The notes under the pieces were generated by a model. The model saw nothing but the letters and a program-made list of their open reading frames with translations. It was not told where the DNA came from and did not search any database. A stretch of DNA of 64,000 nucleotides from Enterovibrio sp045679545 (GTDB taxonomy: Bacteria > Pseudomonadota > Gammaproteobacteria > Enterobacterales > Vibrionaceae): the NCBI RefSeq assembly GCF_045679545.1, contig NZ_CP166194.1, positions 3,286,001 through 3,350,000 of the forward strand, read 5' to 3'. The translations under genes were made by a program, and so were the position numbers. The first letter of the stretch is position 1; the number at the start of each line of letters is the position of its first letter. Positions 53,287-62,620 of this stretch are shown one piece after another.

Positions 53287-54252
53287 ATGTCCAAAACCAT
53301 TATTTCCATCGTCTGCCCCTGCTATAACGAGCAGGAAGTACTCCATACCTTCACAGATAAAATCACCAGCATCTTGTCTGAAACAGGGTATAGCTACGAA
53401 CTACTCTTCATCAACGATGGCAGTAAAGACAACACTCTCGCCCTTATCCAGCAACTTGCTTCAAAGGATGGGCATATTCGAGTGCTCAATCTGTCACGTA
53501 ACTTTGGCAAAGAAGCCGCGCTTACGGCAGGTCTTGACCATGCTAAGGGCGACGTTATCATCCCGATTGACGCTGATATGCAAGACCCGCCAGAGCTCAT
53601 TCATGATTTTTTGCGAGAATGGCAAAAAGGATATGACGTCGTTGTCGCCAAGCGCATCGATAGAAGCAGCGATACACTTGCAAAAAAAATCACCGCAAGT
53701 CTGTTTTATAAATTCCACAACAGTATTGCAGACGTCGAAATTCCCGATAATGTCGGTGATTTTCGACTTATCACTCGTCGTGTGGTTCAGGCTATCCAGC
53801 TATTGCCTGAAAATCAGCGCTTCATGAAAGGGATATTTTCTTGGGTAGGTTTCAAGACCTCGGTTGTGGAATATGCCCGACAGCCTCGCGCCGCGGGCGA
53901 AAGTAGCTTCAATGGTTGGCGGTTATGGAACTTTGCATTGGAAGGGATCACCAGTTTCAGCACTGCACCTTTGCGTGTTTGGCTCTACCTTGGTGTCTTT
54001 ATATCAACGATTGCCTTCGTATCTGGCATCGCTATTATCCTGAAAACATTAATGTTTGGTGTTGACCTGCCTGGCTATGCATCATTGCTCACCGTCGTGC
54101 TTTTCTTCGGCGGCGTGCAATTAATTGGCCTAGGCGTCTTGGGCGAATATATAGGTCGTTTGTATATGGAGTCTAAAAGACGGCCGATATACATAGTAGA
54201 AAACGACACTACTTCACCTCCCAGTCAGAGTGCTAATGACATCGATCACTAA
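53287..54252 (+). CDS. GtrB/ArnC-type polyprenol-phosphate glycosyltransferase
   Basis: 321 residues. GT2 catalytic domain (about 1-225) with VCPCYNEQEV and the metal motif IDADMQDP (D95, D97, D100); two C-terminal membrane helices (about 232-255 and 265-288) anchor it. It should load a sugar (often glucose) onto undecaprenyl phosphate. It overlaps gtrA by 17 bases. Confidence 0.88.
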   Translation: MSKTIISIVCPCYNEQEVLHTFTDKITSILSETGYSYELLFINDGSKDNTLALIQQLASKDGHIRVLNLSRNFGKEAALTAGLDHAKGDVIIPIDADMQDPPELIHDFLREWQKGYDVVVAKRIDRSSDTLAKKITASLFYKFHNSIADVEIPDNVGDFRLITRRVVQAIQLLPENQRFMKGIFSWVGFKTSVVEYARQPRAAGESSFNGWRLWNFALEGITSFSTAPLRVWLYLGVFISTIAFVSGIAIILKTLMFGVDLPGYASLLTVVLFFGGVQLIGLGVLGEYIGRLYMESKRRPIYIVENDTTSPPSQSANDIDH

Positions 54253-54634
54253 CAAGCTTCTTGCGCATCGTATCGTTCGCTTTGGTCTCACCGGTGGATT
54301 GGCGAGCCTGACTCACCTCTGTGTAGCTTTTGCACTGTTGCACTTTTTTGCCACTAACGTCTTCACAGCAAACCTAATCGGATTCATCTGCGCATTTGGC
54401 TTATCATATTTGATGCAATCTTTGTTTGTGTTTAAAACAGCATTATCACGAAATAATGCAATGCGCTTTTTTGTCGTACAGTTTTCTGCCCTTCTGATCT
54501 CACAACTGATTAGTGAGTTGCTTCAAGATACCAATAACTATCTGCGAGTTCTGCTGGTCGTGTTTATGATCCCCTTGGTGACTTATTTTATCCATCATTT
54601 TTGGACTTATAAAAAAAGACCTTCCATAGATTAG
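54236..54634 (+). CDS. GtrA-type flippase
   Basis: 132 residues with four membrane helices; VRFGLTGGLASLTHLCVAF is the family N-terminal signature. It should flip the polyprenol-linked sugar to the periplasmic side. It overlaps gtrB (the reverse of the usual gtrA-gtrB order) and precedes a large membrane protein. Confidence 0.85.
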   Translation: MTSITNKLLAHRIVRFGLTGGLASLTHLCVAFALLHFFATNVFTANLIGFICAFGLSYLMQSLFVFKTALSRNNAMRFFVVQFSALLISQLISELLQDTNNYLRVLLVVFMIPLVTYFIHHFWTYKKRPSID

Positions 54635-54651
54635 TTTTTACGGACAAACCA

Positions 54652-55947
54652 ATGACTCCAGATTTTTTCACCCGTTTTTCCCCCTCTCTTCAACGAGCGG
54701 GGTTCTATCTCGGCTTGATGCTCGCAATTTTATATGCGAGCAATCAAATTCTTTCTGGTGACCAAACCCAAATGCTTTACAAGGGCTACCTTGGTGCGTA
54801 CCAAGATGTTTGGCTAGCATTTGGCAATGCAGCAAGTGCAGTGGGTAATGTGCCAGGCTCACTTTCTGCATGGATAGTAGGTAGTCCATTGCTTTTGTGG
54901 GATAACCCTTGGGCCCCCATGCTCACCATTATTTTGCTGCGAGTTATCTCTTTTTTCCTGTTTGATGCCGTGATCAAGGCGATATTTAGCCCGCCAGTTC
55001 GTTTGCTGTTTATGGTGGCTTATTGGCTAAACCCGTGGCTTCTTTACGACAGTTTGCTGTATAACCCTGCGTATCTTTGCTTTTTCACTGCGTTGCACTT
55101 TTGGTCGGCATTTAAGCTTCGCGAGAAATCGTCTTTTATCTTTAGCTTTTTGCATGTGCTAGCGATTGGTGGCGCCATGCAATTCCATTACTCGTGGCCA
55201 GTATTGGCGGTCATCTCTTGCTATCTTCTTTACCGTAAAATGGCACATCCTAATTGGGCAGGTGTTATTGTTGGTGGCATGGTTGTTCTCGCATCTCTTA
55301 TTCCCTATTTTCAGGAATACATGGTTAACGAGAGTATCAGCCGAGAAAGCGATCGCTATATCGGTTATGGCGCTGTTCACGTTTACCCGGTACTCAAAGC
55401 GGTACTTTATTGGATTCGCTACGGCTCTACGATGTTTTCAAATCGGCTGATCACGGATGTCAGTTTTGACTGGATCACCACCATCAGCTGGCTACAGATG
55501 ACTATTCAGTATTGTTGGCAGGCGTTACTTTATTTGGTCGGTGCGGCAACCGTGGTGATCTCTGCGAAAGTAAACTGGCGTGCTTGGAAGATCATTAAGC
55601 CGATGATAAAACGCGAGAAGCCCATTGAAGATGACACACATTGGCTGCTCTTGTTTGCGGGCGCGACGGTACTGGCCATCATTATCAACGCCATGCTCTC
55701 GCCTATTACTTTTTCTTACTGGCATCTAATCCTGACCTTCCCGCTGGCTCTGATCCCAGTGCTGGTCGCCGCAGAAACATGGCGCACTACAGTGCCAGAA
55801 CGCTTCTGTCGCGGGCTGATTGCCTTGTCGGTATTCTTTCTTGTGGTCAATCTTGTTGCGGCGCATGACAGCGACAAATACTCCTACAACGTCGATTATG
55901 CCGAACAAGTACAGCAATATCTGATTGATGAAGGACTGTCTAAGTAG
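54652..55947 (+). CDS. Polytopic membrane protein, probable GT-C-type glycosyltransferase
   Basis: 431 residues, about ten membrane helices. No single motif fixes the family. The position after gtrB-gtrA and topology fit the third, acceptor-specific enzyme of a Gtr system, which moves a sugar from the polyprenol donor onto LPS. A loop with FGNAASAVGNVPGSL and the charged segment YMVNESISRESDRY lie on the non-cytoplasmic side in a simple model. The identity is inference from context. Confidence 0.6.
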   Translation: MTPDFFTRFSPSLQRAGFYLGLMLAILYASNQILSGDQTQMLYKGYLGAYQDVWLAFGNAASAVGNVPGSLSAWIVGSPLLLWDNPWAPMLTIILLRVISFFLFDAVIKAIFSPPVRLLFMVAYWLNPWLLYDSLLYNPAYLCFFTALHFWSAFKLREKSSFIFSFLHVLAIGGAMQFHYSWPVLAVISCYLLYRKMAHPNWAGVIVGGMVVLASLIPYFQEYMVNESISRESDRYIGYGAVHVYPVLKAVLYWIRYGSTMFSNRLITDVSFDWITTISWLQMTIQYCWQALLYLVGAATVVISAKVNWRAWKIIKPMIKREKPIEDDTHWLLLFAGATVLAIIINAMLSPITFSYWHLILTFPLALIPVLVAAETWRTTVPERFCRGLIALSVFFLVVNLVAAHDSDKYSYNVDYAEQVQQYLIDEGLSK

Positions 55948-55962
55948 CCACTTATTCCTTCT

Positions 55963-55986
55963 AAAGGGCTCGATATCGAGCCCTTT
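55963..55986 (+). terminator. Palindromic terminator before waaA
   Basis: A perfect 24-base palindrome with arms AAAGGGCTCGAT and ATCGAGCCCTTT, followed by GTTGT, a short T-rich tail. It probably ends the gtr-type operon. Confidence 0.6.
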
Positions 55987-56026
55987 GTTGTAAACTAGCC
56001 TCAGGTTTTCCAAACAAGGTTTTCGT

Positions 56027-57301
56027 GTGCGCCTTCTTTATACTCTTTTACTTTTCATCGCTGCCCCTTTTCTTCTTTTGGGCCTCTATCGCGCCAAAGA
56101 TGGGAAACCTCGTATTGGTAAGCGCTGGATTGAGCATTTTGGAAGAACGCCAGCACTTGTAGGCCAACGTCCAATTTGGATTCATGCGGTTTCCGTCGGT
56201 GAAGTGATTGCCGCAAAACCGATTATTCTGGCGCTTCGCAAGACATATCCAGACGCTGCGATACTCGTCACCACCACCACGACAACAGGTGCTGCGATTG
56301 CAAGCAAGCTTGGCGATAATGTCGAGCACAGATACATGCCGATCGACTTTTCCTTTGCCGTGAATGGCTTTTTAAAGCGCGTAAAACCTCAAGCCATGTT
56401 GATCATGGAAACCGAGCTTTGGCCGAATACCTTAACGGCAGTGAAAAAAGCAGGCATCCCAATCATCGTGATGAATGCACGACTGTCAGAAAAGTCGATG
56501 CGCGGCTATCAACGTGTACAGCCGCTATTCAATCTGCTTTCAAACAATATCGACCACATTCTTTGCCAATTTAAAGACGATGCTGATCGTTTCATTCAAC
56601 TTGGCGTCAATTCACAGCATGTTTCCGTATCAGGCTCAGTGAAATTTGATTTACCTGAATTTGATGAATCTAACCATGCTGTCGTCGCGTTGAAGCAAGC
56701 AATTAAACAACGTCCAGTATGGGTAGCAGCGAGTACCCACCCTGGCGAAGACGAGATTTTACTCGACGCTCATCAAGCGCTATTGGCGAAACAACCCGAC
56801 GCTTTATTGGTGCTGGTTCCACGCCACCCCGAACGCTTCGGCGACGTTGCCGCACTGATTGAACAGAAAGGATTTTCACTGTCACGTCGCAGCCAATCAC
56901 AGCCTATTAATGACAATACGCAAGTGTATTTGGGCGACACCATGGGTGAAATGATGACCTTGCTTGCCACGTCGACCGTGACGTTTATGGCGGGAAGTCT
57001 GATGGGAGAGAAGATTGGTGGCCACAACCTGCTGGAACCCGCTTCCCTTGGGAAGCCTCAAATTACAGGTCCTAGCTACTTTAACTTTCAGGCGATTGGC
57101 GATCAGTTAATAGAAGCCGGTGCTTGTGAGGTGCAAGAAACGCCCTCAGACATTGCCAATGCGCTATTGGGTTTCATGAACAACCCAGAGAAATGCCAGC
57201 AAGCAGGAGAAGCCGCGCTGAATGTGGTGGAGAGAAACCGTGGCGCGGTCGCTAAAACACTTGAAGCGGTAGCACCGTGGATTGATGCCGAGAAGCAATA
57301 A
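56027..57301 (+). CDS. waaA: 3-deoxy-D-manno-octulosonic acid transferase
   Basis: 424 residues from a GTG start (RBS AAGG). N-terminal membrane anchor (about 1-22), catalytic Glu59 in AVSVGEV, and HPGEDE plus HNLLEPA are WaaA landmarks. It adds Kdo from CMP-Kdo to lipid IVA. With kdkA next to it, it may be monofunctional (single phosphorylated Kdo), as in Vibrio and Haemophilus. Confidence 0.95.
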   Translation: MRLLYTLLLFIAAPFLLLGLYRAKDGKPRIGKRWIEHFGRTPALVGQRPIWIHAVSVGEVIAAKPIILALRKTYPDAAILVTTTTTTGAAIASKLGDNVEHRYMPIDFSFAVNGFLKRVKPQAMLIMETELWPNTLTAVKKAGIPIIVMNARLSEKSMRGYQRVQPLFNLLSNNIDHILCQFKDDADRFIQLGVNSQHVSVSGSVKFDLPEFDESNHAVVALKQAIKQRPVWVAASTHPGEDEILLDAHQALLAKQPDALLVLVPRHPERFGDVAALIEQKGFSLSRRSQSQPINDNTQVYLGDTMGEMMTLLATSTVTFMAGSLMGEKIGGHNLLEPASLGKPQITGPSYFNFQAIGDQLIEAGACEVQETPSDIANALLGFMNNPEKCQQAGEAALNVVERNRGAVAKTLEAVAPWIDAEKQ

Positions 57302-57323
57302 CTAATAATTTGCAGATTCCAGA

Positions 57324-58037
57324 TTATCTAACTGCTTGCTCTTGATAACCCAGCAACAAAGCATCCCAATCTGATTCCTGCCACTGGATGTGTCGCTTGT
57401 TCAGCTCTTTTCGAAATGAGCGAAGCAAACGGCTGAGATTAGATGCTTTCCAGCTCTCTCCCCCCTTTTTCCCACATTTATCGAAATCAATTAGCCAGCA
57501 CGTATCTTTGGTATCAAGCAAAATATTGTGGATATTGAGATCAGTGTGACACACTCCTGCGTCATGCAGTTTTCTGACCATGACGCCAATCCCATGGTAA
57601 TGCGAAGCCTCTAACGGAGATTCCATCAAGATATCGACCAAATCTTTGGCATCATCGATTTTTTCCACCAGCAAATCCGCTTGGTAGGTCAACCCATCTC
57701 GAATCGCACGCGCTGCGATAGGACGCGGTACTGATATGCCCTTTTCACGCAGATAAGTCAGTAGCTGAAACTCTTGCGCCGAGCGAGTGTTTCCCCACCC
57801 CGTGAACGCATAACTGTCACGAACTAATTTCCCGAACAAACCACCACGCCGATAGTGACGAAGCGCAGCAGGCAACACCTCAGTTTGCACAAACCACGTC
57901 GTGCCACGCCCTGTTGCAGAGCCGATGATTGCCTCTTTCTGCTGCCAGAATTCAACATCAAAGCATCGCGCAGGATCTTCACGTAACAATGACGCGTCAA
58001 ACCAAATACGGGTGTTGTTGTCGACTAACTGATCCAC
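57324..58037 (-). CDS. kdkA: Kdo kinase
   Basis: 237 residues. An atypical kinase of the RfaP/RIO-like group with catalytic D166 in CHTDLNIHN and metal D184 in WLIDFDKC. It phosphorylates Kdo on lipid A with ATP, and belongs with a single-Kdo inner core. It is convergent with waaA and divergent from the heptosyltransferase gene. Confidence 0.93.
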   Translation of the reverse strand: MDQLVDNNTRIWFDASLLREDPARCFDVEFWQQKEAIIGSATGRGTTWFVQTEVLPAALRHYRRGGLFGKLVRDSYAFTGWGNTRSAQEFQLLTYLREKGISVPRPIAARAIRDGLTYQADLLVEKIDDAKDLVDILMESPLEASHYHGIGVMVRKLHDAGVCHTDLNIHNILLDTKDTCWLIDFDKCGKKGGESWKASNLSRLLRSFRKELNKRHIQWQESDWDALLLGYQEQAVR

Positions 58038-58167
58038 GCAAGCTCCTTCAAATATGTCTTATCTTCTCAGTATCTCAAGCATTACTGACAGATACGATGC
58101 AGTTGCATTTTACATTGCGGATCGGCAACTGCATAATTTCAACCATCAAAACCCTATAAGCATTCTC

Positions 58168-59226
58168 ATGGCCTTATTTTCTGCCCCACCACAGTCTCTC
58201 TGCATTCTACGCCTTTCTGCGATTGGCGATGTTTGCAATGCCATCGCCGCTGTTCAAGCGCTCCAAGCTCAATGGCCAGAAACCCACATTACTTGGATTG
58301 CCGGCAAGGCCGAAGCGGCACTGCTCACACCATTGCTGCCAGATGTCGAGGTGATTGCGTTTGATAAGAAGCTTGGCTTCAAAGGCATGAAAATGGTATG
58401 GAAAGCACTAAAGGGAAAACGCTTCGATGCACTGCTTCATATGCAAAGCGCGATCAGAGCGAGCATGTTGTCTATCGGGATCAAGGCTAAGTACACGCTG
58501 GGGTTTGATAAGACCCGAGCCAGTGATTTGCAGCAGTGGTTTACCAATGTGAAAGTGCCATCACCAGCGTCCCCTCATGTGCTAGACGGCTTCATGGCAT
58601 TCACCGAAACCTTGGGTTTAAAGCCGCAAGTGCCGACATGGACACTGCCGCTATCCAAAAAAGACGTCGTCTGGGCAAAAGATCAGTTATCCACGAAGCC
58701 GACCTTGGTGGTTGCACCTGCTGCGAGCAAAGCCTTTAAAAACTGGACGGCGGAAGGTTACGCAGGTGTGATTGAGCATGCACTCGACAAAGGATTCAAT
58801 GTCATCTTAGCGGGCGGCCCTGGCAAAATTGAGGTGGAACTCGGCCAAGCCATAGAAAATCGCCTTACCCGCCCTGTCACCAATTTGATTGGTAAAACAA
58901 CACTTCTACAGCTGCTGGCACTTGAGCAGCAAGCCGATTTAGTCTTGGCACCTGATAGCGGCCCAGCGCACCTTGCCAATGCCGTGGATACACCCGTTAT
59001 TGGTTTATACGCGCACCACAATCCGGCGCGAACCGGCCCTTACAACTGGCGACACTATGTCGTGAGCGTATATGCAGAGGCGATTGAAGCAGAAACAGGC
59101 AAGTCTGCTGCTGAGGTGTCTTGGCGAACGCGCGTGAAAGACGATACGGCCATGCAAAGAATAACCATTGATGAGGTGATCTCGCGTTTTGATGAAGTCA
59201 TCCAAAAAGAGGAAGTCGGCTCATGA
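58168..59226 (+). CDS. opsX: Heptosyltransferase I, OpsX type
   Basis: 352 residues from ATG 58168; a longer frame (58054) is less likely. SLCILRLSAIGDVCNAIAAVQ is nearly the OpsX start of Haemophilus as I recall it. APAASKAFKNWTAEGYA and APDSGPAHLANAV are the ADP-heptose site motifs. It should add the first heptose to phosphorylated Kdo, which fits adjacent kdkA. The end overlaps waaE by four bases. Confidence 0.85.
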   Translation: MALFSAPPQSLCILRLSAIGDVCNAIAAVQALQAQWPETHITWIAGKAEAALLTPLLPDVEVIAFDKKLGFKGMKMVWKALKGKRFDALLHMQSAIRASMLSIGIKAKYTLGFDKTRASDLQQWFTNVKVPSPASPHVLDGFMAFTETLGLKPQVPTWTLPLSKKDVVWAKDQLSTKPTLVVAPAASKAFKNWTAEGYAGVIEHALDKGFNVILAGGPGKIEVELGQAIENRLTRPVTNLIGKTTLLQLLALEQQADLVLAPDSGPAHLANAVDTPVIGLYAHHNPARTGPYNWRHYVVSVYAEAIEAETGKSAAEVSWRTRVKDDTAMQRITIDEVISRFDEVIQKEEVGS

Positions 59227-60005
59227 GCCAGAATCAAACTCGCGCCTCGATCAGCGCAATCATCATCACCAAAAACGAAGAACAGATCCTGCCAGAGTGT
59301 TTAGCATCACTGGATTGGGTCGATGAAATCATCGTGGTGGATTCTGGCAGCACAGACAATACCGTCGCCATCGCCGAGCAAGCGGGCGCGAAAGTCTTCG
59401 TGAATGCTGAATGGCCGGGCTTTGGCAAACAAAAACAATTGGCGCAAAGCCATGCAACCAAAGATTGGGTGCTTGCGATTGATGCGGATGAAGTCATTAC
59501 TGATGCGTTGAAAAACAGCATTCTGACAGTATTAGAAAATCCGCCAGAGAAAACCCTGTTCGTGCTTCGTCGCACAACCTGGGTATTTGGCCGATTTCTC
59601 AAACATTCAGGCTGGTACGATAAAATCGTTCGCTTATACCCTCGCGAGTTCACAGGCTACAACGATGCCTTGGTTCACGAGAAAATCATTGAGCCAGAAG
59701 GCTGTCAGAAGCAAACCTTGAGCGGCGACATGCTGCACTACTCATACCGCGACTTGCACCAGTACCTTGTGAAATCCGCATTCTATGCAAAATCATGGGC
59801 AGATGGTCGTCAGGCGCGAGGGAAGAAAAGCAGCATCGGGCAAGGTGTCACTCACGCGATTGGCTGCTTTTTGAAAATGTATCTGTTAAAGCGTGGTTTT
59901 CTCGATGGTAAACAAGGCTTCTTGATTGCCGTGCTCTCAGCGCACTCAACGTTCGTGAAATACGCCGACCTTTGGATCAGAGAAAACGACAGCCGCGCAC
60001 CATAA
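59223..60005 (+). CDS. waaE: LPS core beta-1,4-glucosyltransferase WaaE (KdtX)
   Basis: 260 residues, GT2 with a GT-A fold. ITKNEEQILPECLASLDWV and VVDSGSTDN at the start; AIDADE provides the metal-binding DxD. WaaE adds glucose to heptose I in Klebsiella and relatives. It is coupled with opsX and convergent with the next GT9 gene, only three bases away. Confidence 0.9.
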   Translation: MSQNQTRASISAIIITKNEEQILPECLASLDWVDEIIVVDSGSTDNTVAIAEQAGAKVFVNAEWPGFGKQKQLAQSHATKDWVLAIDADEVITDALKNSILTVLENPPEKTLFVLRRTTWVFGRFLKHSGWYDKIVRLYPREFTGYNDALVHEKIIEPEGCQKQTLSGDMLHYSYRDLHQYLVKSAFYAKSWADGRQARGKKSSIGQGVTHAIGCFLKMYLLKRGFLDGKQGFLIAVLSAHSTFVKYADLWIRENDSRAP

Positions 60006-60008
60006 GCC

Positions 60009-61046
60009 TCAAAGTACGCGCTTAAGAAACGCTAGCGAGTCTGGCAGAATAGTATCAACGTCGATTTTCGACATGTCTGCTGCCACATCTTTGTCTTTGT
60101 CTGCTGGCGGTGCAAAGGCAAGGTGGCGGCCTTCACTGTTGATCGGTCGCCAGCGAAGTGGTGTCGCACTTCGCTTCGCAGGAAAAAATCCAATTGTCGG
60201 CACGTCCAAGGTCGCCGCTATGTGAAGCGGCCCTGTCGAGCCGGCAATAAATACATCCGCACAAGCAATCGAACACGTGAAATCTTGCAAGCCATCGTTC
60301 TTATCATAAACCACAGAATCAATGCCTTTGATCGACAGCAAGGCTTGCAGTTCAGCGGCTTTCTCCGCCTCCCCAGGCCCTGCGGTGAGCACCACTTCAA
60401 CCTTCGTCTTTTCACAGATACCTGCCACAAGATCAGCATATTGCATCAAAGAAAGGTTATTGGCTGAGCCGCCACTACCAGCGTGAACATAAAGCCAAGG
60501 CGTCTTTTCATCAATCGCCAATGCTTGTGCCAATTTGCTTTTCTGTGCCGCATGTTCACTAGTAGGAAATGCTAAATAAGGCGCTGATGGCTCCTTCGCC
60601 TCCACACCGATTTTCGCCAAGAAGGCACGCACCAAATCGAGGTTATACTCATACTCGGGCTTAGCTGATTGAGAGCGGCGCTGGGTGACGCGATGGTTAT
60701 ACAAAAACTGGGAAATCTTTGTCGCTGGCGCCAAACGAAATGGGATACCGGATTTCCACACCAATGTGGCATTGTAACTGTCTGAAAAAAGACAAATAGA
60801 TGCATCAAAGCCATTTGCTTTCACTTCTTTCACTAAGTTTTTTTTACTCAGCTTATCCGCATTTTTTCCACAATCTAGCAACACCTTATCAATCGATGGA
60901 CACAGTTCAGCCAGCGCCTTGGTATAGGAGGGCACCAATGCCGTCACTTCTACACTGGGCATGGATTGTTTCAACATCGCAAAGGCCGGCCATGCCAACA
61001 TAAAATCGCCAATTTTGTCGTTGCGGATGACGAGGATTTTTTTCAT
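60009..61046 (-). CDS. GT9-family glycosyltransferase
   Basis: 345 residues from ATG 61046; the longer frame from 61124 has no support. ILVIRNDKIGDFMLAWPAF and IAGSTGPLHIAATLD are GT9 signatures, and HAGSGGSANNLS is the donor-site loop. It is probably a core heptosyltransferase that adds a further heptose; no precise function. A homologue sits between waaE and coaD in V. cholerae, as I recall. Confidence 0.82.
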   Translation of the reverse strand: MKKILVIRNDKIGDFMLAWPAFAMLKQSMPSVEVTALVPSYTKALAELCPSIDKVLLDCGKNADKLSKKNLVKEVKANGFDASICLFSDSYNATLVWKSGIPFRLAPATKISQFLYNHRVTQRRSQSAKPEYEYNLDLVRAFLAKIGVEAKEPSAPYLAFPTSEHAAQKSKLAQALAIDEKTPWLYVHAGSGGSANNLSLMQYADLVAGICEKTKVEVVLTAGPGEAEKAAELQALLSIKGIDSVVYDKNDGLQDFTCSIACADVFIAGSTGPLHIAATLDVPTIGFFPAKRSATPLRWRPINSEGRHLAFAPPADKDKDVAADMSKIDVDTILPDSLAFLKRVL

Positions 61047-61244
61047 TGTGTGTCCCAGTTTACGGTTCTCGCTACCGATCATACCGGATGATGGCCATTT
61101 CGCTAAGTCACCTTCTAACTTCAATGGAAGATAGAGTGAAAGAAATGCTGGTCACGTAGGTTTTTTCAACATCCACTCACACCAAGCACGATAAAATACG
61201 CCGAGATTTTGGTAGCATGTCGCCAGTTTAAGGAATTGCAGGAA

Positions 61245-61745
61245 ATGACTGTGAGTAAAAAAGCCCTAACCCGAGTGATATATCCCGGCACCTTTGATCC
61301 CGTGACTAACGGTCATGTCGATCTGGTTGAACGTGCCGCATCGATGTTTGATGAAGTGATTGTCGGTATTGCAGCAAGCCCAAGTAAAAAGCCATTGTTT
61401 GACCTGAAACATCGCGTTTCACTGGCTAAAGACGTCACAGCACACCTTGATAATGTCTCTGTGGTGGGTTTTTCTGGCCTTCTGGTAGACTTTGCCAAGC
61501 AATATAACGCCAATATTTTGGTGCGCGGCTTACGTGCGGTATCCGATTTCGAGTATGAGTTTCAGTTGGCCAACATGAATCGCCGCCTGATGCCGGAGCT
61601 GGAAAGTGTCTTCCTCACTCCCTCAGAAGAAAACTCCTTTATTTCATCCACCTTGGTCAAAGAAGTCGCGCTTCATGGCGGTGATACCAGTGGGTTTGTG
61701 CACCCCAAGGTGCTAGAAGCGCTGCAAACACACATTAAAAAATGA
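61245..61745 (+). CDS. coaD: Phosphopantetheine adenylyltransferase
   Basis: 166 residues from ATG 61245; a GTG two codons on is also possible. It adenylates 4'-phosphopantetheine, the penultimate step of CoA synthesis. YPGTFDPVTNGH holds the nucleotidyltransferase TxGH motif, and ISSTLVKE is the second ATP motif. It lies next to the LPS locus, as in E. coli (waaA-coaD-mutM). Confidence 0.96.
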   Translation: MTVSKKALTRVIYPGTFDPVTNGHVDLVERAASMFDEVIVGIAASPSKKPLFDLKHRVSLAKDVTAHLDNVSVVGFSGLLVDFAKQYNANILVRGLRAVSDFEYEFQLANMNRRLMPELESVFLTPSEENSFISSTLVKEVALHGGDTSGFVHPKVLEALQTHIKK

Positions 61746-61754
61746 TGCTTTAAC

Positions 61755-61780
61755 AAAAAACCGCCACTGGCGGTTTTTTT
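61755..61780. terminator. Terminator between coaD and mutM
   Basis: AACCGCC ACT GGCGGTT flanked by A and T runs; bidirectional between convergent genes. Confidence 0.85.
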
Positions 61781-61806
61781 GATCTTTATTGGCAAGAGTG
61801 CTTTTG

Positions 61807-62616
61807 TTAAATCTGGCACGATGGACAGAAAAATGTATTCCGCTGTCCAATTTTGACGCTCTCTAGCAAAGTCTCGCATACCGGGCACGGTTTGCCAGTT
61901 TTGCCATAAACCAGCAATTCTTGAGCAAAATACCCCGGTTTTCCATCCGCTTGCGTGAAATCTTTTAACGTTGTGCCACCTTGTTTAATCGCTGTTGCGA
62001 GTATCGTTTTTATGTTTCCCACTAACAGATTCGCTTCATCAAGGGTCAGCAATCCTGCTTGTCGCTGAGGGTGAATACGTGATGTAAACAAGGATTCATT
62101 GGCATAGATATTCCCTACACCTACCACCACAGGGTTATCCATAATAAATTGCTTGATCGCCGTTCTCTTGTTACGACTTTTCTCGAACAAATACTCACCA
62201 GTGAACATATCTGTAAGTGGCTCTGGGCCTAATTTTTCAAGTGCCGGGTGGTCATTGTGATTGGGCTGCCATAGCCATGCGCCAAAACGACGTGGATCGT
62301 TGTAACGAATAACAGCGCCAGAACTTAGGTGCAGATCGACATGGTCGTGTTTGGCGGGCGGCGCGGCTTCTGATAAGACACGTAAACTGCCCGACATACC
62401 CAGATGAATCAGCGCATAGCCAATGTCTGTTTCAAGGATGAGATATTTAGCGCGACGCGTAACTGCGCGAATCGTCTGTCCTTCGATGTCATAAAGAGTA
62501 TCGGGGATTAACCAACGTAGCTGAGGCTGCCTGACGTCCAATTTCGTCACCACTTGCCCTTCCGCATGCGGTTTTATTCCCATGCGGCTGACTTCAACTT
62601 CCGGTAATTCTGGCAT
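61807..62616 (-). CDS. mutM: Formamidopyrimidine-DNA glycosylase
   Basis: 269 residues (E. coli 269) from ATG 62616, with MPELPEVE giving the catalytic Pro and Glu. It removes 8-oxoguanine and cleaves the abasic site. The C-terminal zinc finger is CPVCETLLESVKIGQRNTFFCPSC. It starts four bases after the end of the small membrane-protein gene, so the two are probably co-transcribed. Confidence 0.97.
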   Translation of the reverse strand: MPELPEVEVSRMGIKPHAEGQVVTKLDVRQPQLRWLIPDTLYDIEGQTIRAVTRRAKYLILETDIGYALIHLGMSGSLRVLSEAAPPAKHDHVDLHLSSGAVIRYNDPRRFGAWLWQPNHNDHPALEKLGPEPLTDMFTGEYLFEKSRNKRTAIKQFIMDNPVVVGVGNIYANESLFTSRIHPQRQAGLLTLDEANLLVGNIKTILATAIKQGGTTLKDFTQADGKPGYFAQELLVYGKTGKPCPVCETLLESVKIGQRNTFFCPSCQI

Positions 62617-62620
62617 CGTA

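Noticed and set aside
53287..55947. Prophage or prophage remnant around the gtr-like cassette
   Set aside because: No integrase, phage structural gene, attachment repeat or tRNA nearby; flanks are core LPS genes.
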